Shown: one piece after another, positions 45,863-56,154 of the stretch
Layout of the letters: each line of letters begins with the position of its first letter
Position numbering within the stretch: the first letter of the stretch is position 1
Assembly: GCF_018860345.1 (NCBI RefSeq)
Contig: NZ_JAHKPJ010000016.1
Coordinates: forward strand, 124,001-188,000
Length of the DNA stretch: 64,000 nt
From: Psychrosphaera sp. F3M07
GTDB lineage: Bacteria; Pseudomonadota; Gammaproteobacteria; Enterobacterales; Alteromonadaceae
Reading direction: 5' to 3'
Notes under the pieces: generated by a model
Seen by the model: the letters and a program-made list of their open reading frames with translations, nothing else
Told to the model about the DNA's origin: nothing
The model's database searches: none
Position numbers and translations under genes: made by a program

Positions 45863-47077
45863 TTACTCAGCTAAGCAGTTTCTACCCGCTTGTTTTGCAC
45901 GATATAACGCTTCATCTGCTTGTTTCATTACTTGATCGAAGTCTTTTAACTCACCTTCACGTTCCGCTACTCCGATACTTATAGTGACATTCACAACCTT
46001 GCTAGACGTATCGTTTTTTGAACGTTGTGACTTACCGGTTTTACTGTCGTCCGGTCGTTCATTGTTGTCCCTAATAGTCATTGCGTAAATGGCAATAGAC
46101 TCCCTGACTTGTTCCAGATAAGGAATGGCATAATTGACTGACTTATTTGGGAAGACAATTGTGAATTCTTCCCCACCATAGCGGTAGGCTTTACCCCCGC
46201 CTTTAATTTCATTGATCTTGCTCGCCACCAATTTTAATACTTGGTCACCAACATCATGCCCGTAGGTGTCATTAAACTTTTTGAAGTGATCCACATCTAA
46301 CATGGCAATGGTATATTTTTTACCAAGTGAAATAGACGATTGTAATAATGCTCTTCTGGCCGATAAACCAGTTAATTCATCGGAAAAGGCCATCTGATAT
46401 GAATCAGTTAATACACCTTGAATTAACAGCAAACCAAACACTGAAAATGCAACCAAGTGAGTCAAAACCTCAGCATCTATTAATTTAAAATACACTAAGA
46501 AAAATGCGATCACCCAAGTATTCAAAACGGTTTTACTTGGTGACAGTATATGTTTTACCGCTAGCATTAATAACGCTAACACGGACAATACAAGTTCGAT
46601 TTGAGTCATGCCGCCTAAATGTAGATCGGCGATAAACTCAGTGTTCAAAAATTGGTGTAAGGTGATTGATTGATTAAAACGGTAGTTAACTAAGATCACA
46701 GCTAGAATGATCAATGCTCTAATCAAACCGTGGCGTCCCCAAATAGTCTTGTTCTGGTCAAAAGTAAACAAGACTAAAATAAATAACTGACTTAAAAACC
46801 ACAAGGAGGGACTAAAGTTCAGATATTTAAAATGGTCAATTTCAACAAACAGAGCCCAACTCAGTAATAAAAACAACAGTATATAAATCACTCTACTTTG
46901 TTTAAATCTTAGTGCGACAACAATAGCGCCAATAAATAACAACATTGGGGTTTGTGTTAATAACTCTTGCCAAACGGTTAAATCCAACATGCCATTTTGT
47001 ACAATTAAAAACAGCGCAAAAATTAAGATGACAGGTACGCTGACTGCTTTAATAAAATTTGAAACTAAATAATTCAA
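45863..47077 (-). CDS. Membrane diguanylate cyclase (GGDEF)
   Basis: A 404-residue protein that makes c-di-GMP from two GTP. The N-terminal half (about 1-220) has seven or eight hydrophobic helices with no recognised sensor domain; the GGDEF domain (about 235-404) has DELTGLSARRALL, MLDVDHFKKFNDTYGH and the active-site GGEEF, so it should be catalytic. The RxxD inhibitory site five residues before GGEEF is absent. A charged low-complexity insert (about 330-358, rich in Asp, Lys and Ser) interrupts the domain. The start is a TTG at 47077 immediately after the anmK stop (TAA then TTG), with GAAGG eight bases before it, so it is coupled to anmK. Confidence 0.88.
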   Translation of the reverse strand: MNYLVSNFIKAVSVPVILIFALFLIVQNGMLDLTVWQELLTQTPMLLFIGAIVVALRFKQSRVIYILLFLLLSWALFVEIDHFKYLNFSPSLWFLSQLFILVLFTFDQNKTIWGRHGLIRALIILAVILVNYRFNQSITLHQFLNTEFIADLHLGGMTQIELVLSVLALLMLAVKHILSPSKTVLNTWVIAFFLVYFKLIDAEVLTHLVAFSVFGLLLIQGVLTDSYQMAFSDELTGLSARRALLQSSISLGKKYTIAMLDVDHFKKFNDTYGHDVGDQVLKLVASKINEIKGGGKAYRYGGEEFTIVFPNKSVNYAIPYLEQVRESIAIYAMTIRDNNERPDDSKTGKSQRSKNDTSSKVVNVTISIGVAEREGELKDFDQVMKQADEALYRAKQAGRNCLAE

Positions 47078-48250
47078 TTAAGAAACCTTCTTTGATTTGG
47101 CACTATACCAACTTCCCATGATGACTTTACTTTTTGCCCCGGTAACAGAGGGGGAATTCGCGCTAATTAAATGGACTCGACAATAAGCTAACCAAGCAAA
47201 TGCCATTGCCTCTAAAGCATCGCTATTTATCCCAACCTCATCTGTTGCTTTAATTTGATGTGCGGGTAATTGTTGTTGTAATTGCTCAACTAAACATTGA
47301 TTGTGGACCCCACCGCCGCAAACAAATAAAGTGTGTGTATGTGTAAATTGTTTAATTTGTAACGCAGCACTCACTACAGTTAGCTCTAACAAGGTACGTT
47401 GAATATCCTCTGGAGGTATTAACTTTTTATTAAGCTTTGTACTGCTAATAGTCTGATACTCATCAATCTTATTGAACAACCAGTCTAAGTTAAATAACTC
47501 CTTCCCTGTGCTTTTCGGATATGCCTCTGCAAAATACGGCTCAGCTAACATTAGAGTTAATAATTCTGGAATGACACGTCCTGTCGAAGCCCAAATGCCA
47601 TTTTTGTCGTACGCCTTGTTTGTATGTTTCTCACACCAAACATCCAGTAATGTATTAGCCGGGCCAGTATCATAACCAATAACATCCGCACCAGGATTTA
47701 GCACTGTGATATTAGCAATGCCTCCTAGATTTAAAACAATACAACCTTGTGAAGTTTCGCCTAATAGAGCTTGGTGAAATGCTGGAACTAAAGGCGCTCC
47801 TTGTCCGCCAACTGCGATATCCATGTTTCTAAAATCACTGACCACATCGATTCCAGTTAATTGCGCCAATAAACTTGGATCGGTGATCTGTAAACTGAAT
47901 GGAAATGCCCCATAGGGCTGATGTCTGATTGTTAATCCATGACTACCAATAGCCATTATCTGAGACTTGTCTATACCTTGAGAAGCCAATAAGGCATTTA
48001 TGCTTTGAGCAAATAACTGTGCGAGCTGGACTCCCGTTTCACCAAGAGTTTGCATATTCACATTTTGTTCAAATGATAGATGAATTAACTGAGACTTAAT
48101 GCTGTCAGGTAACGCAACTGATTGGGAAGCTATTAGTGCGATAGAGTGGTGTTTAGAGTTTTGAACGGATTTAATATCAACGATTGCAACATCAATTCCG
48201 TCCAAACTTGTGCCAGACATTAAACCAATAAAATAGGTTTTGTTATTCAT
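47078..48250 (-). CDS. anmK: 1,6-anhydro-N-acetylmuramic acid kinase
   Basis: AnmK phosphorylates and opens anhydroMurNAc released during peptidoglycan turnover, feeding recycling through MurQ. The 390-residue product has the ATP-loop FIGLMSGTSLDGIDVA, SDFRNMDIAVGGQGAPLVPAFH, LNLGGIANIT, GYDTGPANTLLD and CGGGVHN, all family signatures. The ATG at 48250 is supported by GGA five bases upstream. It follows the M23 peptidase gene by 37 bases, so an endopeptidase and a recycling kinase for murein share an operon, ending with the GGDEF gene. Confidence 0.95.
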   Translation of the reverse strand: MNNKTYFIGLMSGTSLDGIDVAIVDIKSVQNSKHHSIALIASQSVALPDSIKSQLIHLSFEQNVNMQTLGETGVQLAQLFAQSINALLASQGIDKSQIMAIGSHGLTIRHQPYGAFPFSLQITDPSLLAQLTGIDVVSDFRNMDIAVGGQGAPLVPAFHQALLGETSQGCIVLNLGGIANITVLNPGADVIGYDTGPANTLLDVWCEKHTNKAYDKNGIWASTGRVIPELLTLMLAEPYFAEAYPKSTGKELFNLDWLFNKIDEYQTISSTKLNKKLIPPEDIQRTLLELTVVSAALQIKQFTHTHTLFVCGGGVHNQCLVEQLQQQLPAHQIKATDEVGINSDALEAMAFAWLAYCRVHLISANSPSVTGAKSKVIMGSWYSAKSKKVS

Positions 48251-48287
48251 CAAAGTCCATCTTATTTATGATTAATTTTTATTAGGA

Positions 48288-49586
48288 CTAACGCATCGCC
48301 AAAAGTAGTTGTCTATTGTGTTTTAATAAACTTAAACGTTCTTCGGCATATTGAACAAATTGTTGTTTTTGCTCACCCGTTAAAGGATTGGCCTTTGGCA
48401 ATGAAACCGTACGAGGATTTCTGTGAACTCCATTAACTAAAAATTCATAGTGCAAATGAGGACCTGCCGCTAATCCTGTTGAACCAACTAACCCTATAAC
48501 TTGTCCCTGTTTCACTTTTTGTCCACGACGTACTTTACGTTTTGAAAAATGAATGTATTTAGTGGTAATGCCGCCGCCATGTTCAATGAAGACATGATGG
48601 CCATTAAAACGGTCGTATCCGGCTTTTATTACTTTACCATCGCCTGCGGCAAATACTGGTGTGCCAGTGTTCGCTGCATAATCAACACCACGATGGGCTT
48701 TCATTTTTTTCTGTACAGGGTGAAAACGTCGATTTGAGAAGTTTGAACTAATGTATTTAAAATTCACTGGAGAGCGTAAAAAAGTTTTACGCATGCTATC
48801 CCCCTCTGGTGTGTAATAACGACCATCGTCATTGCGCACAGCGGTAAAAACTTCATCTTGATTAATAAATTCAGCGGCTAAAATATCACCGTGTCCAACA
48901 AATTCACCATCAATATAAATCTGCTCAACTAAAGCATAAAAACTGTCGCCTGATCTTAGGTCTAACGCAAAATCCACATCCCATGCAAATATGTTTGCCA
49001 AGTTCATGATCAATGTATCATTTAAACCTGAAGCTACCCCAGCGTTCCAAAAATTACTGTCTATTTGACCTTCAAAATAAACCGACTTAGTCGTTCTCGA
49101 TTTTTCTTCATACGTCGTATAGTAGGATTTATCATCAGCCAGTTTGGCTATAACCGTGGTTAATTGATCTTGTTCATAACTTAACGATACCAACTCGTTG
49201 TCTTTATTCACTTCGAACTCTAAAAAACGTCCTGGGATTAAATGGGTAAATATTTTTCCAGCTTCGCCCGAACCGGCGATAGACAACATGGTTTTTTGCG
49301 GTTGTTTTACCCGTTTAAAAATTGTTGCTAAAGAATCACCGTTGCGGATCTCAACATTAATAACATCGGTAAATTCTAAATTGGCTTCATCTTGACCCAA
49401 ATCCAAAGGTAATGGGTAGGATTCACCAACCGATAATGCTGCGTAATTTGAAACCACAGGCGCGTTGATTACTTTTGATGCTTTGGCAGATTCACTTGGG
49501 ATCAGGATCAATAAAGTTAAGATCATTGATACAATCAAGACCGTTACTCTATGTTGTTTAGGAAAAGTGTTTACTAAATTCTTCAT
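48288..49586 (-). CDS. M23 murein endopeptidase, MepM-like
   Basis: A 432-residue cell-wall hydrolase that cuts peptidoglycan cross-links. A membrane or signal helix (about 14-35) is followed by a LysM-like/OapA domain (about 75-120, VEIRNGDSLATIFKRV), a second N-terminal domain (about 165-275) and the LytM/M23 zinc domain (about 295-395) with the zinc ligands HRGVDY and GPHLHYEF. The tail NPLTGEQKQQF closely matches E. coli MepM. It starts the operon with anmK and the GGDEF gene. Confidence 0.92.
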   Translation of the reverse strand: MKNLVNTFPKQHRVTVLIVSMILTLLILIPSESAKASKVINAPVVSNYAALSVGESYPLPLDLGQDEANLEFTDVINVEIRNGDSLATIFKRVKQPQKTMLSIAGSGEAGKIFTHLIPGRFLEFEVNKDNELVSLSYEQDQLTTVIAKLADDKSYYTTYEEKSRTTKSVYFEGQIDSNFWNAGVASGLNDTLIMNLANIFAWDVDFALDLRSGDSFYALVEQIYIDGEFVGHGDILAAEFINQDEVFTAVRNDDGRYYTPEGDSMRKTFLRSPVNFKYISSNFSNRRFHPVQKKMKAHRGVDYAANTGTPVFAAGDGKVIKAGYDRFNGHHVFIEHGGGITTKYIHFSKRKVRRGQKVKQGQVIGLVGSTGLAAGPHLHYEFLVNGVHRNPRTVSLPKANPLTGEQKQQFVQYAEERLSLLKHNRQLLLAMR

Positions 49587-49714
49587 TACCTACTTCTTGC
49601 AATGACTTCTCTAATTGCTTAATGAGTTAGCTGTACTTAAACAGTTTTCATGAGATTACCACCATGACTTTCTAAATAAAAGCAGCAAAGCCATATAATT
49701 CAAGCCTGTAATGC

Positions 49715-49744
49715 AAAAATGCTTCTAATTAAAGAAGCATTTTT
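49715..49744 (-). terminator. Terminator of der
   Basis: A perfect 12-base stem AAAAATGCTTCT with AGAAGCATTTTT and a six-base loop, with T runs on both strands, eight bases past the der stop. Confidence 0.88.
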
Positions 49745-49751
49745 GAAAATA

Positions 49752-51269
49752 CTAACCTGGTCGACGATGTCTTCTTATGAATCCACCGGCTTGTCTTTGT
49801 TGTGACAAGGTCATGGTTTTTTGTTTATTATCTTCAAATGGGTTCACACCCTCTCTGAATTCTATCTTAATTGGCGTCCCCATCACGTCTAACGCTTTAC
49901 GGTAATAATTCATTAGATAACGTTTGTAAGAATCCGGTAAGTCTTTTACCTGATTACCATGAATAACGATTCGTGGAGGATTATAACCACCGGCATGGGC
50001 GTATTTTAATTTAACTCTACGGCCTCTGATCATTGGCGGTTGGTGATCGTCTTGTGCCATTTTCATGATACGAGTCACCATTGACGTTGAGATACGTTTT
50101 GTCGCTGAACGATACGCTTCATCAATTGAATCAAATAAATGACCAACGCCAGTGCCATGTAAAGCTGAAATAAAATGTAAACGGGCAAAATCAATAAAGC
50201 CCAAACGTCTATCTAATTCACGTTTTACTTCATTTTTAATATCTTGATCTAATCCATCCCACTTGTTCACCGCAATCACGATTGAACGACCCGCATTTAA
50301 AGCAAAACCTAACAAACTTAAGTCTTGATCTGAAATACCTTCTCTTGCATCCAACATTAACAATACGACGTTAGCATCTTCAATGGCTTGTAAGGTTTTA
50401 ACTACTGAGAATTTTTCTACAGTTTGACGAATACGTCCACGGCGACGAACACCTGCGGTATCAATAATCACGTAATCTTGATCATTGCGACTCATTGGAA
50501 TATAAATTGAGTCACGAGTCGTACCTGGCATGTCATAAACAACGACACGCTCTTCGCCTAACATTCTGTTAGTTAATGTCGATTTACCAACATTTGGGCG
50601 ACCAATTAATGCAAACTTAATCGGCACATCTTCAAATGGTACCGCCTCTGGTTCTTCAACTTCAATAACATCGCCATTTTCGTCAAACTCAGGCTCTGCA
50701 AACTCTTGTTCTAAATCAATTTCACCACGTTCTTGAATTTGAGCCGCTAACTCATCTTCAAACTGCTCAGACAATTGTTCAATAACAGGCATTAATGCAT
50801 GGTCTAAAAGTTGAGTAACACCACGACCATGAGCGGCCGCAATTTGATGTACATCACCCATAGCTAAATTATAAAATTCAGCGCTTGATGAGTCACCATC
50901 AATACCATCAACTTTATTGGCTACGATAAAGGTTGTTTTATTTTGTTTTCTTAAATGTTCAGCGATAGCTTGGTCGGCCGCTGTCATACCCGCTCGGGCA
51001 TCCACTAAAAACAACACAACATCAGCTTCATCTATGGCCAACAAAGATTGCTCGGCCATTTCAACTTCAATACCTTCTTCAGTACCATCAATACCTCCGG
51101 TATCGACCACAATAAAATTGTGTTCGGCGTGTGTTGCTTGACCGTACTTTCTATCTCTAGTTAGTCCGGGAAAGTCCGCTACTAGCGCGTCTCTTGTACG
51201 AGTTAATCGATTAAATAAAGTCGATTTACCGACATTAGGACGACCAACTAAAGCAACCACAGGAAGCAT
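49752..51269 (-). CDS. der: Ribosome-assembly GTPase Der (EngA)
   Basis: Der is an essential double GTPase for 50S ribosome assembly. The 505-residue product has two G domains, each with GRPNVGKST (about residues 8-16 and about 220-228), DFPGLTRD and DMPGTTRD switch motifs, NKVD and NKWD specificity motifs, and a C-terminal KH-like domain. An acidic linker (Glu-rich, about 175-215) joins them. The tail ends in RRHRRPG. The ATG at 51269 is preceded by GAGGTG at six bases, which rules out the longer frame to 51287. A terminator for bamB lies upstream, so der has its own promoter. Confidence 0.96.
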   Translation of the reverse strand: MLPVVALVGRPNVGKSTLFNRLTRTRDALVADFPGLTRDRKYGQATHAEHNFIVVDTGGIDGTEEGIEVEMAEQSLLAIDEADVVLFLVDARAGMTAADQAIAEHLRKQNKTTFIVANKVDGIDGDSSSAEFYNLAMGDVHQIAAAHGRGVTQLLDHALMPVIEQLSEQFEDELAAQIQERGEIDLEQEFAEPEFDENGDVIEVEEPEAVPFEDVPIKFALIGRPNVGKSTLTNRMLGEERVVVYDMPGTTRDSIYIPMSRNDQDYVIIDTAGVRRRGRIRQTVEKFSVVKTLQAIEDANVVLLMLDAREGISDQDLSLLGFALNAGRSIVIAVNKWDGLDQDIKNEVKRELDRRLGFIDFARLHFISALHGTGVGHLFDSIDEAYRSATKRISTSMVTRIMKMAQDDHQPPMIRGRRVKLKYAHAGGYNPPRIVIHGNQVKDLPDSYKRYLMNYYRKALDVMGTPIKIEFREGVNPFEDNKQKTMTLSQQRQAGGFIRRHRRPG

Positions 51270-51394
51270 TGAATTCACCTCAAACATACACTCAACGTTG
51301 GTGAGTGATGTATTTAAATATTACAAAAAAGGCCTAAACATTTGTATTAAATATCTAGGTTCTAGCCACAATTTAAGTTTTAAACTATGACACA

Positions 51395-51433
51395 AAAAAG
51401 GCTCTGTGTTTGTTCATACAAAACACAAAGCCC
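51395..51433 (-). terminator. Terminator of the hisS-yfgM-bamB transcript
   Basis: On the minus strand a 14-base stem (GGCTTTGTGTTT paired with AAACACAGAGCC, one wobble and one bulge) is followed by six T. It lies about 20 bases past the bamB stop and separates der from the upstream genes. Confidence 0.75.
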
Positions 51434-51452
51434 AATATAAATAAACTATATA

Positions 51453-52706
51453 TTACGGTAGACGTAAAGCGTTCACTTTGCCATCTCGGGTTTGTACAAA
51501 GAGCTTATCACCTGATACGACAGGTTTAGTATAAGCGCCGTCTTCTTCAAAAGAAAACCAATCAACGAACCACCAGAATACAGAACGGTCATAGTCAGCA
51601 AATTTATAACGAGCTGCTATTTTACCAGATTCTTTATTTATAAAGTGAAAATAACCTTCATAATCACCTACTACGATATTACCTTTATAAACAACAGGTT
51701 GTGTTAATCGGCGATTATATAGCTCAGATGACGTCCACTTTTCGATACCACTATTAGCATCAACAGCAATCACATTACCTTTAGCATCCGTTAAGTAAAT
51801 AACACCAGTATCAATCGCTAAATTACGGTATGACGAATATTCACGTTTCCATAATACACGACCAGACATCATGTCCAATGCGGCTAAGTTACCATTGTAA
51901 GCAATTGTATATACCGTAGAACCGTTGATTAAAGGCTTACTGTCAGCATCAATTAACTGCTCAAGTTCGGTTGAACCTTGTACTACCCCTATTGCTTGTT
52001 CCCAAGCAGGAATGCCTTTTTCAAGGATAATTACCGACAATTTTCCCGTGGCTGTGCCAACTAAAACACCACCACCAGCAATGGTTGGCGAAGAGGTACC
52101 ACGTAACGATAATGCAGGAACATCGGTGGCAATTTGCCAACGTAGCTCACCGGTATCAGGATGTAATGCAGCTACAAAACCTGCTGCTGTAGTTACGGCT
52201 ATCCAGCCTTCACCTGCTGCAGGTGGAGCAACCACTTCACCTTTTACTTCGGTACGCCATAATATTTCACCGGTTGCTTGCGATAACGCAATAACATCGC
52301 CGTTTTCAGTACCAATATATAAATTTTTATAGGCTGCAGTAATACCACCACTTAATTTTTCAGGCGCTATTGTTGTAAACGTTAACGTATCCCATAATGT
52401 TGGTGGGTTTTCACGAACGTCTGTTGACCAAACTTCATCACCGCTGTCTTTATTAAACGCGATAACTTCGCCATCACGACTTGCCGCAAATACAAGATCA
52501 CCAACTGCGGCTGGTGATAAGTTTGAAAAGTAATTATCAACACCGTCGCCTGCAGATTCTCTCCATACTAACTCAACATCTAACGTCGAATTAATCGGTT
52601 TTATTTCTGCAATACGAAACTCTTCTTTGATTTCTTTTGTTTCACAGCCGGCTAACCCGAACAATAAAGCAAATGAAAGTGCCGTTATTTTGGCTTGTTT
52701 TAACAT
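51453..52706 (-). CDS. bamB: Outer-membrane assembly lipoprotein BamB
   Basis: BamB is the beta-propeller lipoprotein of the BAM complex that inserts barrel proteins. The 417-residue product has a lipobox LAGC (Cys21) and a body of eight propeller blades with repeated motifs such as GDLVFAASRDGEVIAFNKDSG, split here as recurring G-x-V-x-A-L/F-x-x-x-T/S-G-x-x-x-W units (about 65-415). Typical length is about 390. It follows yfgM by 15 bases. SurA and LptD, its client chaperone and client, are encoded elsewhere in this window. Confidence 0.95.
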   Translation of the reverse strand: MLKQAKITALSFALLFGLAGCETKEIKEEFRIAEIKPINSTLDVELVWRESAGDGVDNYFSNLSPAAVGDLVFAASRDGEVIAFNKDSGDEVWSTDVRENPPTLWDTLTFTTIAPEKLSGGITAAYKNLYIGTENGDVIALSQATGEILWRTEVKGEVVAPPAAGEGWIAVTTAAGFVAALHPDTGELRWQIATDVPALSLRGTSSPTIAGGGVLVGTATGKLSVIILEKGIPAWEQAIGVVQGSTELEQLIDADSKPLINGSTVYTIAYNGNLAALDMMSGRVLWKREYSSYRNLAIDTGVIYLTDAKGNVIAVDANSGIEKWTSSELYNRRLTQPVVYKGNIVVGDYEGYFHFINKESGKIAARYKFADYDRSVFWWFVDWFSFEEDGAYTKPVVSGDKLFVQTRDGKVNALRLP

Positions 52707-52721
52707 TAAACAGGGCCTTAA

Positions 52722-53369
52722 TTAGCTAGTTGTTTTTGAAGATAACGCTAAATCGTCTAACTTCATTTTTAATAAGTTATTACCTTCTAAACCACCGTTA
52801 TCGGCAGCAGATTGATATGACATACGCGCTTTATCTTTATTACCTTGAGCTAAATAAACATCGCCCGTTAACTCAGCAACACGTACTTCATAACCTTTAC
52901 TTTTAACACTTGTTAAGGTTTTCAAAGCCGCATCGTACTGTTGTAACTCTGATTGAATTCGAGCTAAACGTAATGACACCAAATCTTTTAAGCTAACTGA
53001 ATCCGTTAGCGATAATGCGGTCGTTAAGTTGGTGGCAGCAAGTTCAAACTTACCATCAGTCACGGCTTGTTTAGCTGCTAAAAGTTGAACAAACACACCA
53101 TAACCAGATTCACCATAAGCAGCCGTAAATGCTTTTAATTCTGACTCGACTGATTCAGAGTTAGCGTTTTCACTTTGGCTTACTTTAATAAATTCTTCGT
53201 ATTGAGCCGAAGCTGCTTCTTGCTCTGCAATTTGGTTATCTACATACCAGTTCCAAGCAGAGAAACCACCTAAACCTAACGCAGCACCTAAAACGATTTG
53301 AGTGCCGTTTTCTTTCCAAAAACTTTTAATCGCTTCAACTTGTTGTTCTTCAGTAGAATAAACTTCCAT
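52722..53369 (-). CDS. yfgM: YfgM family ancillary SecYEG translocon subunit
   Basis: A 215-residue inner-membrane protein with one helix (about 24-42, TQIVLGAALGLGGFSAWNW) and a periplasmic TPR-like region (about 45-215) ending in SYQSAADNGGLEGNNLLKMKLDDLA. In E. coli YfgM works with PpiD at SecYEG. The leading EVYSTEEQQVEAIKSFWKEN is typical. It sits between hisS and bamB, the normal place. Confidence 0.93.
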   Translation of the reverse strand: MEVYSTEEQQVEAIKSFWKENGTQIVLGAALGLGGFSAWNWYVDNQIAEQEAASAQYEEFIKVSQSENANSESVESELKAFTAAYGESGYGVFVQLLAAKQAVTDGKFELAATNLTTALSLTDSVSLKDLVSLRLARIQSELQQYDAALKTLTSVKSKGYEVRVAELTGDVYLAQGNKDKARMSYQSAADNGGLEGNNLLKMKLDDLALSSKTTS

Positions 53370-53424
53370 TATAACCTCTATATCTGTACTACATCAGCAG
53401 GGGAAAATTCCTGCAAATATCAAT

Positions 53425-54702
53425 TTAAGCAAAGATCGTATTAATACGGCCTTCCAATTCAGTCCAACTAACTACTTCTTGTTCTACATTTTCACGTAAG
53501 TTTTTTATGGTAATTTGTTGGTTTGTAATTTCTTCGTCTCCCAAGATAAGAGCAATTGATGCACCTACCTTGTCAGCACGTTTCATTTGTTTCTTAAAGT
53601 TACCGCCACCACAGTGGTTAACGACTCTTACATGCGGTGCAGCTTGTCTTAAATGTTCTGCTATTTCAACCGCTTTTATTTCTGCATCCGTCCCTGCAGC
53701 GACCATATAGACATCAGCCGTTGAGGTTGGTTCCTTTAAAATTTCTAAGGTTTGTAACAACAGGACTAATCGTTCAATCCCCATAGCAAAACCAACCGCT
53801 GGAGTAGGTTTACCACCTAGTTGTTCAACTAATCCATCATAACGTCCACCAGCTAATACGGTCCCTTGAGAACCTAAGCTTGTAGTTACCCACTCAAATA
53901 CGGTTCTGTTGTAATAATCTAAACCACGAACTAAACGTTCGTTTACTACATATTCAATACCAGCAGCATCTAATCGTAATCGTAATTGTTTAAAATGTTC
54001 GACGGACTCTTCATCTAAGTAATCTGATAATTTTGGCGCCGCCTCTAATAAGTTCTGAACATCTTGATTTTTACTATCCAAAATACGTAACGGATTAGTC
54101 GTCAATCTACGTTTTGAATCATCATCTAACTTATCTTCGTGCGCTGACAGATATTCAACTAATGCAGCGCTGTAATCTGCACGCGACTCATTTGAACCCA
54201 AAGAGTTAATTTCAAGTGTTAAATGTTCTGTAATGTTAAACGTTTTCCACAGACGAGCTGATAATAAAATCACCTCTGCGTCCATATCGGCACCAGCGAA
54301 ACCATATGACTCAACGCCAAACTGGTGGAATTGACGGTAACGGCCTTTTTGAGGGCGTTCATGTCGGAACATTGGTCCGGTATACCACAGTCGCTGCTGT
54401 TGGTTATATAACAAGGCACCTTGATTTGCAGCTCTAACACAAACAGCCGTACCTTCTGGACGTAAAGATAAAGAATCGCCATTACGGTCGTCAAAAGTGT
54501 ACATTTCTTTCTCAACGATATCTGTTACTTCACCAACTGAACGTTTGAATAATTCGGTAAATTCTACGATTGGAAAACGAATTTCTGAATATCCATAACT
54601 GGCTACGGTTTGACGGATCACAGATTCAACTTGCTGCCACTGAGCAGTTTCCACTGGTAAACAGTCGTTCATTCCACGAATTGCTTGGATTGGTTTAGAC
54701 AC
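53425..54702 (-). CDS. hisS: Histidyl-tRNA synthetase
   Basis: The class II synthetase that charges tRNA-His. The 425-residue product has motif 1, motif 2 with [17 protein letters not shown], the histidine-specific [14 protein letters not shown], motif 3 with [11 protein letters not shown], and a C-terminal anticodon-binding domain (about 330-420). The start is GTG at 54702 at the position of family N-termini ([15 protein letters not shown]); its ribosome site is poor. A consensus-like promoter lies 41 bases upstream. It leads the hisS-yfgM-bamB unit. Confidence 0.96.
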   Translation of the reverse strand: MSKPIQAIRGMNDCLPVETAQWQQVESVIRQTVASYGYSEIRFPIVEFTELFKRSVGEVTDIVEKEMYTFDDRNGDSLSLRPEGTAVCVRAANQGALLYNQQQRLWYTGPMFRHERPQKGRYRQFHQFGVESYGFAGADMDAEVILLSARLWKTFNITEHLTLEINSLGSNESRADYSAALVEYLSAHEDKLDDDSKRRLTTNPLRILDSKNQDVQNLLEAAPKLSDYLDEESVEHFKQLRLRLDAAGIEYVVNERLVRGLDYYNRTVFEWVTTSLGSQGTVLAGGRYDGLVEQLGGKPTPAVGFAMGIERLVLLLQTLEILKEPTSTADVYMVAAGTDAEIKAVEIAEHLRQAAPHVRVVNHCGGGNFKKQMKRADKVGASIALILGDEEITNQQITIKNLRENVEQEVVSWTELEGRINTIFA

Positions 54703-54742
54703 TGATTAATAATTCTCTAGTTGAGTTAAAAATTAGCCGCGT

Positions 54743-54771
54743 ATTATAGGGCTAATCTAGCCTAAGGTAAA
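54743..54771 (-). promoter_or_regulatory. Sigma-70 promoter of hisS
   Basis: On the minus strand TTTACC (54766-54771) and a perfect TATAAT (54743-54748) are 17 bases apart. The -10 is 41 bases before the hisS start codon. Confidence 0.62.
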
Positions 54772-54885
54772 TTGATAACGCTAAAATGCTCGACAAAAAT
54801 ATTTATTAGCAGATTAATTTGTACCAACATAGGGTGTTCTGCTAGTTTAGCTACATCAAATACAATCGAGAATCGCCTTGAATCT

Positions 54886-56076
54886 ATGAAACAAGAATAT
54901 CTTATTGAGCAGCTTGTACCGGGTATGTACGTTGCCGAAGTGGTAAAACAAATTGGTAAATTAAAGATCAAGACTCAAGGATTAGTGAGATCACAAACCG
55001 CCATTTCAGCTTTGGCAAAACAAGGGGTTACGGCTGTATTAGTTGATTTATCCAAAAGTAAAATCAAACAGCCTTCAACCCCAAATAAAAAAACCGAAAA
55101 GATCAACCAAGAAGCAACAGTGAAATCCGTTAGTTTTGAGCAGGAGATCAATACGGCATCGAACTTATATCTACAAGCAAAAGGTATTCAAAATAGCGCA
55201 TTTAGTCACTTTAAGTCAGGTTACACCCTTGATGTTGAACAACATCATGCTCTTGCCGACAATTTAATTGACTCTGTATTTAGAAATCAAGATGCCCTAG
55301 CCTGCGTGACTCGAATGCGAGATAAAGATCAATATTTAATGGAACATTCGATTAACGTTGCAATTTTAATGACTATCTTTGCCAAACATTTAGGTATAGA
55401 CAAGGACATCATTCAAAGTTTAACCACTGGCGCTATGTTGTTAGATTTAGGAATGATATCGCTCAATGATAAAATATTAACCAAGTCCTCTGCGCTAACT
55501 GATGCTGAAATAGAGAAAATCCAAATGCACGTTCCGCTTGGTGTAAATGTGCTAAGTAAATCCAAACGTTTGAATCAAATAAGCTTAGATCTAGTTGCGA
55601 CACACCATGAAAGATTAGACGGTTCAGGTTACCCAAATCAACTCTCAAATGAGCAACTAAATCAATATTCAAGAATGATTGCAATTGTTGATAGTTATGA
55701 CGCAATTACGGCTCAACGTAGTTATCAAAAAGCAAAAACCCCCATTAACGCTTATAAAGAATTACAAAAACAAGCTGGCACTAAACTCGATACATCTCTT
55801 GTTGCTGAGTTTATAAAATGCATGGGGCTTCACCCTGTTGGCACGTTGGTACAAATGAAAAGCAACAAGTTAGGCATTGTTATTAAATCTAATAAACAAA
55901 ACCCATTATCACCGGTGGTTAATATTTTTTATAGCGTTAACAATAAAAGTCACATTGAACCTAGAATCATTGATCTTGCTAGTGCAAAGGTGACCGATGA
56001 AATAGAACGTAGCGTTAAACCAGAAGATTTTAAGATAGATATGTTACGTTTTTTCAAACAAGTTTTGTTGAACTAA
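54886..56076 (+). CDS. DUF3391/HD-GYP protein with degenerate HD motif
   Basis: A 396-residue protein of the HD-GYP class, which normally hydrolyses c-di-GMP. An N-terminal DUF3391 domain (about 1-60; LIEQLVPGMYVAEVV) precedes the HD-GYP domain (about 125-320) and an extra C-terminal beta region (about 325-396). The metal ligands His154, His215, His240 and His241 and the GYP motif (HHERLDGSGYP, 240-250) remain, but the HD pair reads L186-D187 (GAMLLDLGM), so the His that binds the metal is lost and the following Lys is Met190. It is probably inactive or altered. ATG 54886 is used because the domain starts there. A homologous intact gene follows after 78 bases. Confidence 0.85.
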   Translation: MKQEYLIEQLVPGMYVAEVVKQIGKLKIKTQGLVRSQTAISALAKQGVTAVLVDLSKSKIKQPSTPNKKTEKINQEATVKSVSFEQEINTASNLYLQAKGIQNSAFSHFKSGYTLDVEQHHALADNLIDSVFRNQDALACVTRMRDKDQYLMEHSINVAILMTIFAKHLGIDKDIIQSLTTGAMLLDLGMISLNDKILTKSSALTDAEIEKIQMHVPLGVNVLSKSKRLNQISLDLVATHHERLDGSGYPNQLSNEQLNQYSRMIAIVDSYDAITAQRSYQKAKTPINAYKELQKQAGTKLDTSLVAEFIKCMGLHPVGTLVQMKSNKLGIVIKSNKQNPLSPVVNIFYSVNNKSHIEPRIIDLASAKVTDEIERSVKPEDFKIDMLRFFKQVLLN

Positions 56077-56154
56077 GCGGGTTTACTCTAGTCATTGTTA
56101 AGTACACATAGACCATCAATTCATTTTAATATCATCAAACACTGAAGTTACCGA

